Source of the DNA: an uncultured Desulfobacteraceae bacterium | Lineage (GTDB): Bacteria > Desulfobacterota > Desulfobacteria > Desulfobacterales > Desulfobacteraceae | Direction of reading: 5' to 3' | DNA length: 37,379 bases | Assembly (NCBI GenBank): GCA_913041495.1 | Contig: CAJWHT010000035.1 | Coordinates: 1 to 37,379, forward strand | In this document: positions 35,887 to 37,379 of the stretch, in pieces | How positions within the stretch are numbered: the stretch's first letter is position 1 | Layout: every line of letters begins with the position of its first letter | Translations under genes and position numbers: made by a program | The notes under the pieces: model-generated | What the model saw: only the letters and a program-made list of their open reading frames with translations | What the model was told of the DNA's origin: nothing | Database searches by the model: none

Positions 35887-36473
35887 GGGGTTCCTCCTTC
35901 CAGAATCTCCCAGATTCTCAAGCCTGCCATGGTTTCCAGCCGCCGGGCCCTTGTCATCAGAAACCTGGACCCGATCAGGGAAAGCACCCCCCCGCCGATG
36001 GCGGCGGCGCCCAGTGAGGTGTACAGGGCCGTGGACAATCCCTTGTTCCAGGCATCGGCAAATACGGATGCGGCGGCTTCTCCGGCGGCGATCCCCTGGA
36101 ACATCTCGTTAAACGCACCGATGGAACCGAAAATGGTGCCGGCGAACCCGATGAGCACCAGGGTGGACACATACCCGGACAGCGCCTGGAAATGCACCGT
36201 TATCCGGCAGTCGATCTCCGCCCAGACCGCATCCACCAGGAATTCGGCATGGGGGGTGCCCCGGGCGGCCTTAAGCTTTTTAAAAAAGGGATAAAGAAAT
36301 GACAGGGCCGGCGCATCCCCCACCGCCAGGACCGTTTCGCTCTCCCCTCCCGGCACATGGCGTAAGAAATCGTAAAGCACGGTCAAGCGCCGGATCATCA
36401 GATAAAGGTAGACCAGAAACACCGGACCGAAGAAGAAACCGAAGTGTTCGAGAAACCAGGTTAAAAAATTCAT
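35883..36473 (-). CDS. TolQ/ExbB/MotA-type proton channel protein
   Basis: The 196-residue product has an N-terminal membrane helix (FFFGPVFLVYLYLMI), a short cytoplasmic region and the paired helices of the ExbB/TolQ/MotA family: LSGYVSTLVLIGFAGTIFGSIGAFNEMFQGIAAG followed by KGLSTALYTSLGAAAIGGGVLSLIG. The GTIFGSI...MFQ and STALYTSLGAA segments are the family hallmarks. It would form the proton-conducting stator with the next gene product. It is shorter than a typical TolQ (~230). The start overlaps the upstream gene's stop (ATGA). Confidence 0.85.
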   Translation of the reverse strand: MNFLTWFLEHFGFFFGPVFLVYLYLMIRRLTVLYDFLRHVPGGESETVLAVGDAPALSFLYPFFKKLKAARGTPHAEFLVDAVWAEIDCRITVHFQALSGYVSTLVLIGFAGTIFGSIGAFNEMFQGIAAGEAAASVFADAWNKGLSTALYTSLGAAAIGGGVLSLIGSRFLMTRARRLETMAGLRIWEILEGGTP

Positions 36474-37379
36474 AGCACCCCCGCTTGTTTCAGCACGGCA
36501 ATATCCGGCGCCCCTTTAAAGCAGTCCAGTGCATCCACGGCCACACTGGCCCCGGAGTTGAAATCCACCCGCACCGGCACGAAAACCCCGAAGGCCCCGC
36601 CGCCGGCCTGGCGCACCGCGTAGGCTCTGCCCAGCACATCCGCCGCTGCAGGCGTGGTATCTTTAGGGACGCCGCCGGAAGACAGTGACCAGTCAAAGGC
36701 CTTCATGGCCCGGCTGTAAATGGCATTCCGGACAAAATCATAGGTATAGTACCGCACTTCCACCGGATCATTCCGGGTGAACCCGGCCTTTTCAAGGGCT
36801 TTCCCCCATTTTTCCCAGGGCCGGCTGACCACAAAGCAGGTGGTGGAATAGCCGGACAGGGCATCCGGCACCACCCGGGAGTTATCGGTCAAATCCAGGT
36901 AGGGCACCCCGTCTTTTACGGCCACCACCTTCATCTGGAAAAGCCGGAACACCTTTTCCAGATTCTGAATCCGCAGGGGCACCAGGGGGGTGTTGTCGTC
37001 AAACTCGGTCCCCGATTTGCGCCAGTGGGTATAAGTGGCCATGTAATCTTCGGCAGGCAGTTCAACCGTGTCTCCGGCTCCGGACTTTGATGCGGACCGG
37101 GGAAATTCCGGAAACCGGCCGGCCTTATCCGGGGTAATGGCGATCGTATCAGTGCTCTCAGAAGGGTCCGGCACATCCGCCGGAATCGGTTTTTCTTGCG
37201 CCACCGGTTCCTGGTCTGCTGTCTTGTCAGGTTCTCCCGCCGGATCAGCAGGCGCCTTATCGGCAACAGGCAGATCTTCACTATACGGGTCTTTGGCAGG
37301 CGGGTCAGGTAACGGAGGCCCGGCCTCCGTTGCCTGCGAAGAAGAACGGGGCTGCAGTGCAGCCTCCTGGCGGGCCGGT
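36470..37379 (-). CDS. Pro/Glu-rich envelope-cluster protein, N-terminus outside the window
   Basis: The frame is open from the right edge to TGA at 36470. The visible first ~120 residues are Pro/Ala/Glu/Asp-rich linker (PPLPDPPAKDPYSEDLP, KPIPADVPDPSES). The C-terminal ~190 residues fold into a globular domain (LVPLRIQNLEKVFRLFQMKV, CFVVSRPWEKWGKALEKAGF, VEVRYYTYDFVRNAIYSRAMKAF). No family is recognised. A GTG at 37204 could be an internal start, but the longer frame has the same composition upstream. Its stop overlaps the TolQ-like start by 4 bases, so it belongs to the same operon. The proline-rich spacer recalls TonB/TolA-type proteins, but no membrane helix is visible in this part. Confidence 0.65.
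   Translation of the reverse strand, partial: PARQEAALQPRSSSQATEAGPPLPDPPAKDPYSEDLPVADKAPADPAGEPDKTADQEPVAQEKPIPADVPDPSESTDTIAITPDKAGRFPEFPRSASKSGAGDTVELPAEDYMATYTHWRKSGTEFDDNTPLVPLRIQNLEKVFRLFQMKVVAVKDGVPYLDLTDNSRVVPDALSGYSTTCFVVSRPWEKWGKALEKAGFTRNDPVEVRYYTYDFVRNAIYSRAMKAFDWSLSSGGVPKDTTPAAADVLGRAYAVRQAGGGAFGVFVPVRVDFNSGASVAVDALDCFKGAPDIAVLKQAGVL

Noticed and set aside
35416-36473. Zorya-type phage defence pair (ZorA/ZorB-like)
   Set aside because: The TolR-like protein lacks an OmpA-type domain and no ZorC/D/E-type genes follow; the neighbours are envelope genes.
1-37379. CRISPR arrays, tRNA or rRNA genes
   Set aside because: No regularly spaced short direct repeats, cloverleaf sequences or rRNA segments were seen.

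Overview
The window looks like a chromosomal segment of a sulfate-reducer-type deltaproteobacterium (Desulfobacterota). This is inferred from gene style, moderately high GC, GTG/TTG starts and gene mix; no rRNA or tRNA is present to prove it. GC-rich housekeeping stretches alternate with AT-richer accessory stretches (about 1000-5300 and 22100-27000).

Layout. 1-728: C-terminal end of a penicillin-acylase-family hydrolase. 781-3119: small orphan genes, one probably broken by an in-frame TGA, and an exported ankyrin protein. 3139-4863: Tat-exported zinc phospholipase C-like protein. 4864-5838: no intact gene, but a diverged repeat block and a structured repeat. 5839-11016: a very large exonuclease-RecQ-UvrD fusion. 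11214-14351: a membrane histidine kinase convergent with a membrane diguanylate cyclase. 14518-20377: a complete tripartite RND efflux operon (adaptor, pump, outer-membrane lipoprotein). 20434-22076: haloacid dehalogenase and an unusual response regulator. 22159-26966: accessory island with a Fic AMP-transferase, a 5'-truncated small gene, a lone integron-type gene cassette with its attC site, and a two-gene IS91-like element (tyrosine recombinase plus HUH transposase). 27034-30189: LysR regulator divergent from a GNAT acetyltransferase, then gltX. 30193-37379 (minus strand): an envelope gene cluster.

The main candidates for something undescribed are: (1) the envelope cluster, in which a TolQ/MotA-type proton channel, its TolR-like partner, a lytic transglycosylase and a lipoprotein are joined by 4-bp overlaps and followed by an OmpA lipoprotein, a caspase-like peptidase and another exported protein, suggesting an energised, peptidoglycan-remodelling, proteolytic envelope machine; (2) a three-copy family of about 170-nt elements with strong predicted RNA structure, including a compensatory base change in the closing stem; (3) an IS91-like transposase whose fourth zinc-ribbon cysteine codon is TGA, followed at SECIS-like distance by a small hairpin; (4) a lone integron cassette without an integrase; and (5) the triple-enzyme helicase fusion.

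All functional calls are from reading the translations; no database search was run.
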